This document shows positions 35,180-44,640 of a DNA stretch of 48,079 bases, in pieces. The first letter of the stretch is position 1. Every line of letters begins with the position of its first letter. The notes below the pieces were generated by a model. The model did not search any database. It saw only the letters and a list, made by a program, of their open reading frames with translations, and was not told the origin of the DNA. The position numbers and the translations under genes are program-made. Origin of the DNA: Tieghemiomyces parasiticus. Taxonomy: Eukaryota > Kickxellomycota > Dimargaritomycetes > Dimargaritales > Dimargaritaceae. Location of the stretch: NCBI GenBank assembly GCA_027575765.1, contig JANBPT010000282.1, positions 1 through 48,079 on the forward strand. The letters run 5' to 3'.

Positions 35180-36136
35180 TCAGTCGGTTGGTGGTGGGCG
35201 CAAAAAGGCTGTAAAGTCCTCCTGCCAGGGGTAGTCAGGGATGTACCTTCGGTTCTCGGCGCGGATGGCTTCGGCATCGCCCTCTCCCAGATCGGACGTG
35301 GTCTCCCAGGCTGCCTCGAATTCCGCACCTTCGGACTCGTTGGTCTGTAGCCAGATCTCCTCTTTGGTCCGCTTGTGACGTTCCCGGTCTTCCTCGATGC
35401 GACGCAGGATATCGGTGTCCCGCATACCAGCGTTACCGCCTTCCGTGTTGATCGTCCGGCCGGCCAGGTCGTCTTCAACCCGCCCCATGGCCGGCAGATT
35501 CTTAAACAGCCCGCGCCGTTTCCATGCCTCGACAATCTGAGTAAGGAAGGAGGGGATCGAAAGAGGGAAGGGAAGTTGCGATAATGTGAGCGGGGCGAAT
35601 GGTGGCTTTGGCATCGTCAGCTCCTCACAGCACCGGAAAGCCGAATAGAGTGGCGGCCACTCTATTGGAGGTACAGGCCGGTAAGTACGGCCAAAGATAG
35701 AGCAGAGGGATGAAACGCAACTGTCTCTCCGGCGGTTCGGGGGTAAAGAAGGCGTGCGTTGGCCCGCGGCATTGGCGACTGAACCTACCTGTTTGACTGC
35801 TACCACGTTCATATCGCCGTCCTTGCCCTTAGGCAAGACCTTCGAAAAGATACCGTCCAGGTCAGCGGCAATGAGATCCAGATAGCCAGTGAAGCTAGAG
35901 CGGAGGCTCAGCATGCATAGGGTGTCGATGACACCCAGGAGGTTCGCCCGAGCGCTCAAATTGACCGAATCCAGTCGCTCCTGGATGCACTGGTAGAGAT
36001 CCTCGTAGAGAGAGGAGTGCTTCATGGCAAAATGGGCAGGGCGCTGGGTTGACTGGGACGCCGCCGTCACCTTGCCCAGCATTTCCACAAAGGCCAAGCG
36101 GGCCTCAAAGGGGTCGATGTCGTCGTCGTAGCTCAT
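35180..36136 (-). CDS. CTK3: CTD kinase subunit gamma (Ctk3, CID domain)
   Basis: Two exons, 36136-35789 and 35536-35180, with a 252-base GTAGGT...TTACTCAG intron whose length is a multiple of three, so the unspliced frame is open but contains low-complexity filler. The spliced protein has 234 residues, near fission yeast Lsg1 (about 218) and shorter than yeast Ctk3. Residues 5-116 form the helical CTD-interaction-like domain (DIDPFEARLAFVEMLGKV, SSLYEDLYQCIQERLDSVNL, RANLLGVIDTLCML). The C-terminal half has VEAWKRRGLF and ILRRIEEDRERHKR, both typical of Ctk3, and ends in an acidic tail. Ctk3 stabilises the Ctk1 kinase-Ctk2 cyclin complex that phosphorylates Ser2 of the RNA polymerase II CTD. 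The start is chosen at the methionine that begins the conserved domain. Confidence 0.88.
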   Translation of the reverse strand: MSYDDDIDPFEARLAFVEMLGKVTAASQSTQRPAHFAMKHSSLYEDLYQCIQERLDSVNLSARANLLGVIDTLCMLSLRSSFTGYLDLIAADLDGIFSKVLPKGKDGDMNVVAVKQVGSVANAAGQRTPSLPPNRRRDSCVSSLCSIFGRTYRPVPPIEWPPLYSAFRCCEELTMPKPPFAPLTLSQLPFPLSIPSFLTQIVEAWKRRGLFKNLPAMGRVEDDLAGRTINTEGGNAGMRDTDILRRIEEDRERHKRTKEEIWLQTNESEGAEFEAAWETTSDLGEGDAEAIRAENRRYIPDYPWQEDFTAFLRPPPTD

Positions 36137-36693
36137 GGCAAGAATGAGCAAAGGGGAAGGGCGGGAGAATGGGGATGGAGGTACTCGATGAACGGTAAGA
36201 GAGTAAACAAGCCACACAAAATGGCGCTCGGGAAACAGAACGCGAGAGCAGAAGTGGTCCTTGGTGGGAGAGCGCCTGGTCTGGCGCGCAGAGAGTGCAA
36301 GACCTGCAGGGCACAATCCACCCTGCCCCGCCTTACACCTTGGCGACCTCGGCCAGGGAGTATTGAATAGCCCCATGCCCCAACTCTCCCTCGCTGACGG
36401 TATTTCGCAACGGGACATCATCCCTCGACTATACGGCTAGGCCATTGATCACAAGCTGCATTGTCAACCAAGGAAACTATGGGGGTTTGTACATGGCAAG
36501 TGGCTAACAGTAGCCAAATATGAGCTCAAAATTTATGTTACAGAGGCCATAGCAATTAAGGCGTGGAGCGACCACGCGGGGGAAAACTAACCAACAAAAA
36601 CAAAGTAGAGACAATGAAAAGGTAGTGACTAGGAGGCCAAAGGCTACGACGGAATATCCACATGACATGTGTAAAGCTGGCGCGGCAGCAGGA
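36137..36693. other. Intergenic region upstream of CTK3 and downstream of the RING gene
   Basis: The CTK3 frame stays open upstream of the chosen ATG to about 36421, but that translation is not protein-like and is probably promoter. No TATA box was seen. Confidence 0.45.
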
Positions 36694-38360
36694 CTAGTAA
36701 ATGTAGATGGTCTGATCCTGGTTGCCGCCTGGGGCCTTAACAGGTTTGGCCGGAGGTTGGTAGCTGGGTCCGGCCTGCTGAATGCAGTAGGGAGCGCAGT
36801 CGTACTTGCATGTGGGGCAGACCGACGCCTTTTCAGTGAGCCATTCGTCAATGCACTCGACGTGGTAGACGTGGTTGCATGGTAGTTGGCGCACGAGCTG
36901 GCCGCGTTCAATATCATCCAGACAGATCGGGCAAGTCTCGGTGGTAGCATCGGGGTTCCCACAGACCTTGTCCAGTTTGGCCATCGGTACGATATCGTGG
37001 GCCGGCTGGTCCGGGGCCTGCTTAATGTTGGACGACGCAACCGCGTTAGATATAGCCGGCGGCGGGGGTGTGGCGGTCCATTTCTCGTCAGCCGCCTGTT
37101 TGGGGGCCCGGTCACCGTGCCTGCCCTTTCCCAGTTCGAGGTTCTCGTCCACCTGCTCCTCCTCGTTACCTAGGCCGACAGCCCGGTCGGTCTCCGAGTA
37201 GGGTGGGCATTCGACCGCAGGGATGTCCGGTAGCGGACCGGCCGGGGCCGGCTGCTCAAGCGTCCTTACGTCCTCGACCTGGGTATTGATAAGTCGGATG
37301 TGCTTGAGGAGGGCTGGATCCAGGGGCTGTGTGGCTTCCTTATTTAGGCCGACGTGCAGCGTCTCGATGCCCTCTTCGCGACGGGCCCGACGGTGTTGGC
37401 TGAGGCGGCGGCGCTTAAGGATGGCGTGGATACAGAAGGACATGAGGCCTAACAAGATAAGCCCAAAAAGACTCCCCAGCACAGCCCCGACGATGAGGCC
37501 CGTATTGTTGCGAGATACGATTAGAACGCTCGGGTTAACGACCTCCCCGGTCTGGGAATTGACCACGTTCAGCCGAATGAAGAGGTTTTGTGATACAGAC
37601 GGGTCGGCCGCCGAACCTGCATTGGGATCGGCGCTGTCTGTGTTATCAGCCGCATATTGGGAAAGCGACGTTTCGAGTTGGAGGCCCATCGTGTAGTGGA
37701 CCTCGAAGCACGGCGTGGTGGTGGCGAGGGCGATACGCCGACAGGGGTTGTCATCAGTCCGGGAGTAGCCCAGGGAAAAGTTGGTCAGGTTCCGGTTCAC
37801 ATATTGTCCGGGGTTTCTCATCGGCCCAACAATATTCCAGTTGATGAGAGCCACGTAACCCAGAGGCGACGTGAGCACCTGGTCAGGCCGGTTTAGGTAC
37901 TTGAACAGAAGGCCCTAGAGGGGGTCAGACGTACAAAGCAGATAGGAGTTGGTGAGGGGAAAGGGGATTAGCGGGTTGTAGGGTGAGAAGGGCGAGGCGA
38001 CAAATGATGTTCTCAAAATATGTCGCTCTCACGTCGCCCAAGGTGCCTCTCAGTTCACGAGGACCGTATAAGCGGGCTCGTTCGCTGGGATCGATTCGAC
38101 GGCTTGACCGACGCAGCTAGCAGCCGGGGAAGCCATGCTCTTACCTGTGGTAGGTTTGATGGAAAACTGGTAGGGTAGTACGCTATACTCGGGTAAGAGG
38201 CCATTAGAAACGTGGACGAGTTATGTACGACAGAGCTGACGTCCTTGGAGAGCGTCACTACGTCGGCGTTCAGCGTGATGTTGTATGAGTCATCGGCTCG
38301 GACCCGCGGCGCTGCGAGCAGGCAGGCGAACAGCACCAGCAATCGGACCGCGAGGAGCAT
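36694..38360 (-). CDS. Type I membrane RING-H2 protein, probable ubiquitin ligase (copy A)
   Basis: Best model: exon 1 38360-38145 (donor CAG|GTAAGA) and exon 2 37914-36694 (acceptor CCCCCTCTAG), phase 0, 478 residues. A signal peptide (1-22, LLAVRLLVLFACLLAAP) leads into a luminal/extracellular part with several N-x-S/T sites. A transmembrane segment lies at about 211-235, followed by a basic stop-transfer KRRR, a conserved juxtamembrane module (GIETLH...LDPALL...TLEQP), an acidic linker, and a RING-H2 finger at about 400-441 (CPICLDDIERG, CNHVYHVEC, CPTC), then CKYDCAPYC. RING-H2 proteins of this layout recruit E2 enzymes at secretory-pathway or vacuolar membranes. Another reading would insert a small exon from the intron (about 38120-38060, frame CVGQAVESIPANEPAY) with a different upstream donor; I cannot exclude it. 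Confidence 0.85.
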
Positions 38361-40195
38361 CTTGGTACAAGACCCGGATCTTAAAGGGAAAGGTGGTGGA
38401 GGACGCGGGGGCGGAGCTGCGGGGTTCGAACTAAACCAGGTTACCGTAGCACAGGCGGTCAGGGGAAAATACCAAATGCAGCCGGGGAGGTGGAAGGGGG
38501 AAAAGTCGAGAAATGCGCACGCAGGCGAAGCGGGTAGGTAGGCGGCGAGAGTGACGCGGGCCGCTTGGTATTTCTTTGGGATAGGTTGGAATGCAGTTGT
38601 GCTTCAACTCGAAGTGGATGATGTCCGCCCAAAAGGTACAGGAATCAGGACGGGGCCAGAGTAATAAAAGTGGTTTAAAAACGTCGTTAAGGGTTACAGA
38701 AATGTACTCGGTTGGCAGCCACCGCTGGTAGCCGGCTCAATTGATTAGCGGGGGGAGATATGAGACCGTGGTGTGGTGGATAACAAGGCTTCGCAGTCAA
38801 GGGTCGCGGTATCGGGGAACCGTTTGACAGTTTCGATAGCTATTTTAATGAGTCAGTCGGGAAAAAGTCGGCAGAGGGGCGGGCTCGAAGTTGTTTAAAT
38901 TATGTCTCTTTACTCAGGGTATCTGTCGATTCGAGGCTAAGTGCCGTCTCTTCAGCAAGCACGACGGACGAAGATAGGACGGGCTGGCCACGAAGGGGAA
39001 ACGGAGGACGGTGGCCGAAAGCACAGCCAGTGCGGACATTGATAAAAAGAATGGTTGACCACGCTGGTAGGCGGGATCGACCGGCGCCCTGGACTACGTT
39101 TCCTCTGCGCCTATAGCCAGGCAGCCCGGACGGGCACTTCCTACTTCCCAAGCCCACATTATGGCGAGCAAAGCGTGCAAGTCCTATAATCAATCGAAGG
39201 ATGCACCCAATCAAAATTATTCCCCCCTCCCTCTTCCCTCACCCATTATACGGCAGACCGGGTTGAAGATACAAGTACGTTGAAGAGTATATGACCGGGC
39301 AACAGCGCCAGGAATATAAGGTGTGCGACGCAGCAGCCGTAGATGTAAGGCAGCCGTGGCACGCAAACCTCACCGCCAAATCCAGGGTGTATGGAGTGAG
39401 CTCGTTTAGGGCGCACTACATAACATTTTATTAGGCCTTATGCCACTTCCACACCTGTCCTCGGCACTGAAAGAGAAAAGCGGGAGGTGGCTGATCTTCG
39501 AGAATCTCCCCCTCTCCTTCCCAACACAGAACGGACAGTGGGTTGTGCTGCTGCTATCAATCCGAATCTTGACAGGCCAGTTGTTGTTCCCACCGTAGCT
39601 GCTCTCGTGCCCCGTGTTGTAGCAGGCAATCCCCTGAAAGAAAAATGCTAAAACTCTTAGCAGCGTTTCCTTTCTACAACATCCAACATCCCAACGATAT
39701 GTCGGCCTGGCCTTTGGTTACTGGTTCGGCCATACATAATATTTCCCAGCAAACCCACCATGTTGAATCCGGTGACCTGAAACCGAGCACCAGAAGCATT
39801 ATCCGAGCACATTGGTTTAATTGCCATAGGCTATGGGCGCTTGACACTTTGAGGAGGTGAAATTTCCTCTTCCCCCCCCGGAATGAATAACCGCCAATGA
39901 TGTGACCGCTTCTCCACCGACAGTACATTCGGCTCCACAGGTGCAGTATGTCCGTCTACTCTCGATTCTATACCATTGTAACCGCCCAAGGGCCCGGGTT
40001 AGGATGTCCGGCCTTTAGGTTTACTAAACGAAGCCTATTAATATATTCACAAAGGGTATTTCTCAGGATGCTAGATAACGCGTGTGGAAGGGTAAAAACC
40101 GCTGTACGGCACGGTCTGCGTCATAGTAAATAACGTAAGACACGCCTTCTTCCGAAAAATTAGGGAAAAAACGGGAGGAGGAGGATGGAGAGACT
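38361..40195. other. 1.8 kb between the two RING genes
   Basis: Apart from the putative exon at 39406-39633 the only suggestive stretch is a minus-strand frame ending in TAA at about 38900 (FINVRTGCAFGHRPPF...LSLESTDTLSKET), which has no start, acceptor or family that I can identify. The rest shows nothing. Confidence 0.4.
39406..39633 (-). CDS. Putative terminal exon of a small cysteine-containing (secreted?) protein
   Basis: Low-confidence partial gene. Directly after a strong acceptor (TTTTTCTTTCAG on the minus strand, with CTAAG upstream) a phase-0 frame runs 75 codons to TAA. Its first part has the codon style of the confident genes and reads like a folded extracellular protein (ACYNTGHESSYGGNNNWPVK, then THCPFCVG, later DRCG and MLCSAP): five cysteines. 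A 5' exon should lie within a few hundred bases upstream (39640-40150). I could not find a convincing signal-peptide exon there, so it may be a relic. No family recognised. Confidence 0.35.
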   Translation of the reverse strand, partial: GIACYNTGHESSYGGNNNWPVKIRIDSSSTTHCPFCVGKERGRFSKISHLPLFSFSAEDRCGSGIRPNKMLCSAP

Positions 40196-41485
40196 TCACA
40201 TCAGCCCAAGGATAGACTCGGGTAACAATTCTGGTGTCTGGCGCGCCCGGAGCTCGCGCAACCTCTGCTTGTACTCTGGCCCGGCCTTATCCATGCAGTA
40301 GGCGGCGCAGTCAAACTTGCAGAGCGGACACACCGACATCTTCTCCACCAGCCACTCGTCGATACAGTCGAGGTGGAACAGGTGCTTACAGGGCAGCTGG
40401 CGGGCCTTTTGACCGCGGTCGATCGTGTCCAAGCAAATCACGCAGCCATCCTGGCTCGTGCTCCCAGTGGTGGTCTTGCCCGGCGTCGACTTGGCACTGC
40501 GGGAGGCGTTTTGGCTAGTCAGGACTAGCGACCGCGCTTGGGCAATGTCGGCAAGGGAACGCGGGTTGCCCTGTGCTGTCGCAGACAGGTCCATGCTCGA
40601 ATCACCGTCTGCTATGCTGGGTGCCGCGGCTTTCTCTGCATGACCCCAGCCACCCGGGCGGTACTTGGGGTCGAGTGTGGGTTGATCCAAGGTGGTAATG
40701 TCTGTCTGTTTGGTATCAATTTCATCTAGAAACTGGAGCAGGAAAGGGTCGAGAGCCCCGTACTCGTCACGCTCGGCGGCCGAGGCAAACGTGTCGATGC
40801 CTTGCTGCCGGCGCTCCAAGCGGGCCTGCTCCCGTTGGTGGCGACGGCGTAGGCTCCGGACGCAGCGCCCCATAAGGCACAGGGCAACGAGACCCAGAAA
40901 ACCGAGGCAAGTCCCCAGGATGATGGAGAGCGTCTGTGTTGCAACGGGGGACGCATTGTCCAAAAAGGCGGTACTGTTGCTGGTGTTCTGGCTATGGAAA
41001 TCTGTACCGTCGTTGCCGCGTCGGAGTAGGTGAGCTAGGGTGGCAGGGGCGACGACCGTCCGCCGAGTTAGACCTTCCTTGAGGCCGCGCGGGGTCGGTG
41101 GGCGGGCGGTGTGGGACCAGTAAACCGCCGGTTTGGGCGTCCGCACGTTCAATACGGAAGACCGGCTCTAACGACGGTTTGTGTAATGTATATTATGGTA
41201 AATAAGTATAATCAGCAACATGGCTTAGCGATCATGTCAAAGTAGTGCAAGTGGCCGAAAGACTTGGCAGGTTGACCAAATCCTTGAGTGATTTGGTAAC
41301 GACACAGACGTGTCCACCCTACCCGAGCCAGTGTGTTTTCTGGAATACCAGATATAGACTGTACTTACTCTAGGGTCATCTGCGGACGTTGCCGGGGCAC
41401 CGGCTACAGTTGAGATGGTCAAGGCTAGTAGCACCGCAAAGACAAGGGTTATTCTCGTCCCCCGGAACATCATTCCGGCACGCAT
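40196..41485 (-). CDS. Type I membrane RING-H2 protein, probable ubiquitin ligase (copy B)
   Basis: Two exons, 41485-41369 (donor AGA|GTAAGT) and 41167-40196 (acceptor GTCGTTAG), phase 0, 362 residues. A signal peptide covers about 1-30 (ITLVFAVLLALTISTVAGA; the methionines at 5 or 6 are alternative starts). The luminal part is short. The transmembrane segment is at about 118-141. It is followed by a basic stretch, the module GIDTF...LDPFLL...TLDQP shared with copy A at identical spacing, and a RING-H2 finger at about 281-322 (CVICLDTIDRG, CKHLFHLDC, CPLC), then CKFDCAAYC and AGPEY, also shared. All eight zinc ligands are present. It is a paralogue of the gene at 36694-38360, on the same strand, with a strongly reduced ectodomain, consistent with a diverged tandem duplication. 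Confidence 0.85.
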
Positions 41486-43674
41486 AATTTAACAGGGCAC
41501 TGGCGTGTGGTCGAACCTATTTTTTGGGCTTATAGATTGTGACGGGCGGGTCTTGACTTCAGTGCGTGTGTGAGGGGGGGGTCTGATAGTAACAGGGTAG
41601 AGGCCTCCAAATGACCAGAGACATTAACAACGTTAGGCAACGACATCTAAGGCGCGGTATGAACGGACTGCGCGAGCGAGACCGTGCATTCTCTAAAATA
41701 AAGCTTAGGTCCATACAAAGTAAATATGACCCTGTACCTACCTGCTACGGCTAACAGAATGCCTAGTAACGCTAGAAAAGTTTGTAATGATGATGTGTGA
41801 GACGTAAAACAAACCGACAGATAGACAGGCCGTACTGAGGCCGGCCCTTCCGTCGGCTTATATGTATGTCACCCCTTCCCTCATGATACCAGTACCAGCG
41901 GCCTTCTAGCGCTTCCTTTAGGGTCCCCGCCCACCAGCACCCCAGGTCGCCACAAAGTCGGAGTAGAAGCGGGTGGGCCAGTTGATCAATGAAAGCTCGA
42001 GATCCCTGCCTCCCCTAGTTATCTCTCTCTCTCTCTAGACTCCCCCCTTCCCTTCTCCCTCCACTACAATATCCATTCTGGGTTCCCAGTCCATTACCAT
42101 ATCCGTGTCAAGTGGTTTCATCGGTCAGCTGGAGATCCTGCTGTCGCTTTATTTAGACTGAGTTCGGTAGTCAGGCAGTGGGGTACCCGGGGAATCCCTA
42201 CCGCCTTTGATCGAGGCCTCTTCTATAGTATTTGCTACTAGAAGCCCCCCCCGTAAGAAAGGGGATACACTACACATGGGCGAGAGTATCAATGTCCACA
42301 CCAGCACTATCCAACGTTATCCTTCAAGTAGATAGAGGCGATCCCAACCCCGTCTCATTTCCTCTCGACGAGTGGACTAAACGTTCCGCCGTCTAGCCTA
42401 CCCCATTGGGAGCGGCGACAGACGTGCACACTACATGGGTGGCGGTTTACCGTGGAAAAAAAATCGCAACTAGCTACGATCTACCACACCCCTGCAGAGC
42501 CCCTAGAGAGTCCGAGGTTCTCTTTTGCTGCGCCCGACAAGGCCCGTTACGTCTAGAGGATACGTTCTCAAACGTCATATGTGGCTTTGATTTGTCTGCC
42601 GGCAGTATGAAAAGGGTCGTCTCCAATTGGTAGATATTGGCCTAGGGGGATTCACCCTCAGCAGATCTCATCCGGTGTGACCACCCTGTGAAATTCCATC
42701 ACCGGTCGGCAATTGACGGGGGTAAACACGCCAATATTGATGGTCAACCAACGGTCCGATCGAGACCGATGCAGGCGCAAGGCCTCTTCCAACAAATGGT
42801 AAGCTGCCAATTCTATCTAAGCCCAACCCACCACAATTCAGTATGTCGGATTATCAGGTACGAACCTCAGAGTTGTCCAGTTGCTGCACATCATCACACG
42901 CTTCCCTTCCGGTAGTGTTCAGAGACCGTTTCTGCAGAATAGGTGCCGCAGAGCAGGGAGAGAGCACGTTTTCCCTGTTTTCCCATTCCATACTTGGTCT
43001 CTTGGAACCTATCTGGCAGTATATCCCATACAATTCGCCCAGCCCGTCTACCATCTGGCAGGCTGTCTCTGAGAGCATCATCTGGAGATACTTTAGCCTA
43101 TTGTATTGTGACGAGACGTGCAGCCTTAAGGAGGAGTACAGAGGCAGGCCACAAACCAAGAGGGGGGTCACCGAGTGAGTAGGCTTTAATCAAAAGGGCA
43201 TATCGGTTGCATACTGGAGGAAGTACGGAGCTTGGCCCTAAACGACTGCCTATGTACTAGAGGAACATGTTGGGGATACGTTATTTTGGTGTAGTTGGGA
43301 AGTTCAGCCCATGTCACCTGGAATTTGGGATCAGCGTCGGTTTGGTACCAACCTCTGATCGGAAGGGGAGCAACCTCTACCATCTGGAACCGCGCTATGA
43401 ACCTTCCACCGATCAAAGAACCACCGGTAATATTCCATTGGGAAAACAGCAATCGAAGGTGCCACCGATTGACGGAAGCCGGCAGCCATGGCTGGTGAAG
43501 GGTGCCTGTCGGGTCCCTTAGTTACAATATCCCCTACCCTTCCGTTTGCTAACATAATTTTGATCATTATTAATGTCGGTGATTCCTACCACTCCGATGG
43601 TTTATATACGATACCGGTCGGGGGGGAGAGAGCGAGGAAAGGTGCCAGGGTGTGTGACACGGTGTTACTTGGAC
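41486..43674. other. 2.2 kb without a confident gene
   Basis: The region holds a (CT)n tract at 42022-42036 within a pyrimidine-rich stretch. Around 43186-43521 both strands carry open frames that read protein-like (minus: ADPKFQVTWAELPNYTKI; plus: SDRKGSNLYHLEPRYEP), but neither has a matching exon, start context or known family. Nothing else was seen. Confidence 0.4.
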
Positions 43675-43947
43675 CTATGTCGACGGAGCAGCGGCGGTCT
43701 GCTTGGCCTGCCACTCGGCCGGCGTGAGGGTCTTTTGGGAGAAGGCGTGAATTAGTGGTATCTCCTCCTTGAGGGCTGCGTTCACCAAGCCGTGTCGCTG
43801 GAGGAGCCGCTTACCCTCAAACTGAGCTGATACGACCACCACCTCGATATTCTGTCCGCATCCGCTGGACAGGTCCACCACCTCGATGTGCACAGGGTTG
43901 AGGGCCTTGCGGAGGATCTGTTCGATGGCTGCGGCGGTAACGGTCAT
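43675..43947 (-). CDS. BOL2: BolA-family protein, Bol2/Fra2 type
   Basis: Single exon, 90 residues, full length for a cytosolic BolA2. After a short helix (AAIEQILRKALNPVHIEVVD) come GCGQNIEVVVVSAQFEGK (C30), LLQRHGLVNAAL (H52), EEIPLIHAFSQKTLTPAEW (H67) and a short tail. The family binds a [2Fe-2S] cluster together with a monothiol glutaredoxin (Grx3/4). In yeast Fra2 passes the cytosolic iron signal to the transcription factors Aft1/2; in other fungi it acts with Fep1-like regulators. C30 and H67 are the expected cluster or Grx-contact positions. There is no mitochondrial presequence, which argues against Bol1 or Bol3. Confidence 0.92.
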   Translation of the reverse strand: MTVTAAAIEQILRKALNPVHIEVVDLSSGCGQNIEVVVVSAQFEGKRLLQRHGLVNAALKEEIPLIHAFSQKTLTPAEWQAKQTAAAPST

Positions 43948-44640
43948 GTCGAAGCGGTTAGTCAGGATGAGAAACTGCGAATGTCAGAGAGAGGAATTTA
44001 GAGCGATCGAGTGGGAATGGGGACCTGAACCAAATGGGTTAGGGAAGTTAACGGTGTGGAACTAGGCGACGCGGGTGGTTCCAGGTCACAGGGGGTTGGT
44101 TCATTGAAGGCGGCCCACCAGCAGTTGCAGTGGGGGGCAGGGAACCTTGCCCATACCACAGCAGTAGAGCGCCTGGTATCCCCTCCCCCTTATTGACCTC
44201 GAATCCTAATGACAAAGCACAAAGGTTCATCAGGTCCTACGGTACCTGTTGCCCCACTTTAATCGTTCGATTACGGACCACCCCACCTTAATACGCCCCC
44301 TCCACACCTACCATCTCTTGGTTAGCTTCTCCTTTTTTTCAAGTATTTCTTCCAAGGAGTTGCCCTTAAGGTACCTCTCTCTATATTTATATATCCTTTT
44401 ATACGTCACACGAACGAATAGAGGTTGGGTTATACGCAATATTGGTAGTTTAATGGTTCGGTTGGCGGTATGTAAGAAACGTGGTTAGATGAGCTGGGCG
44501 GTAAAAAAAATAAGAGTTGAGCCTGGTTAATGAGCAAGTAGTGGGTAAAAGCGAGAGGGGAGGCTAGCGTACAAAATACAACGTCAACCGTTGGGAAAGG
44601 GAGCAATCCCGCGGCAGGAGAGGGGCAAACAACCCTCACA
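43948..44640. other. Intergenic region between BolA and metallopeptidase genes
   Basis: Promoter of the BolA gene and 3' end of the metallopeptidase. A/T-rich tract with TATATTTATATATCC near 44381-44396. No coding signal. Confidence 0.45.

Noticed and set aside
38422..38440. tRNA-like T-loop (GGTTCGAACT)
   Set aside because: No matching acceptor, D or anticodon stems around it on either strand; it lies in the leader of RING copy A.
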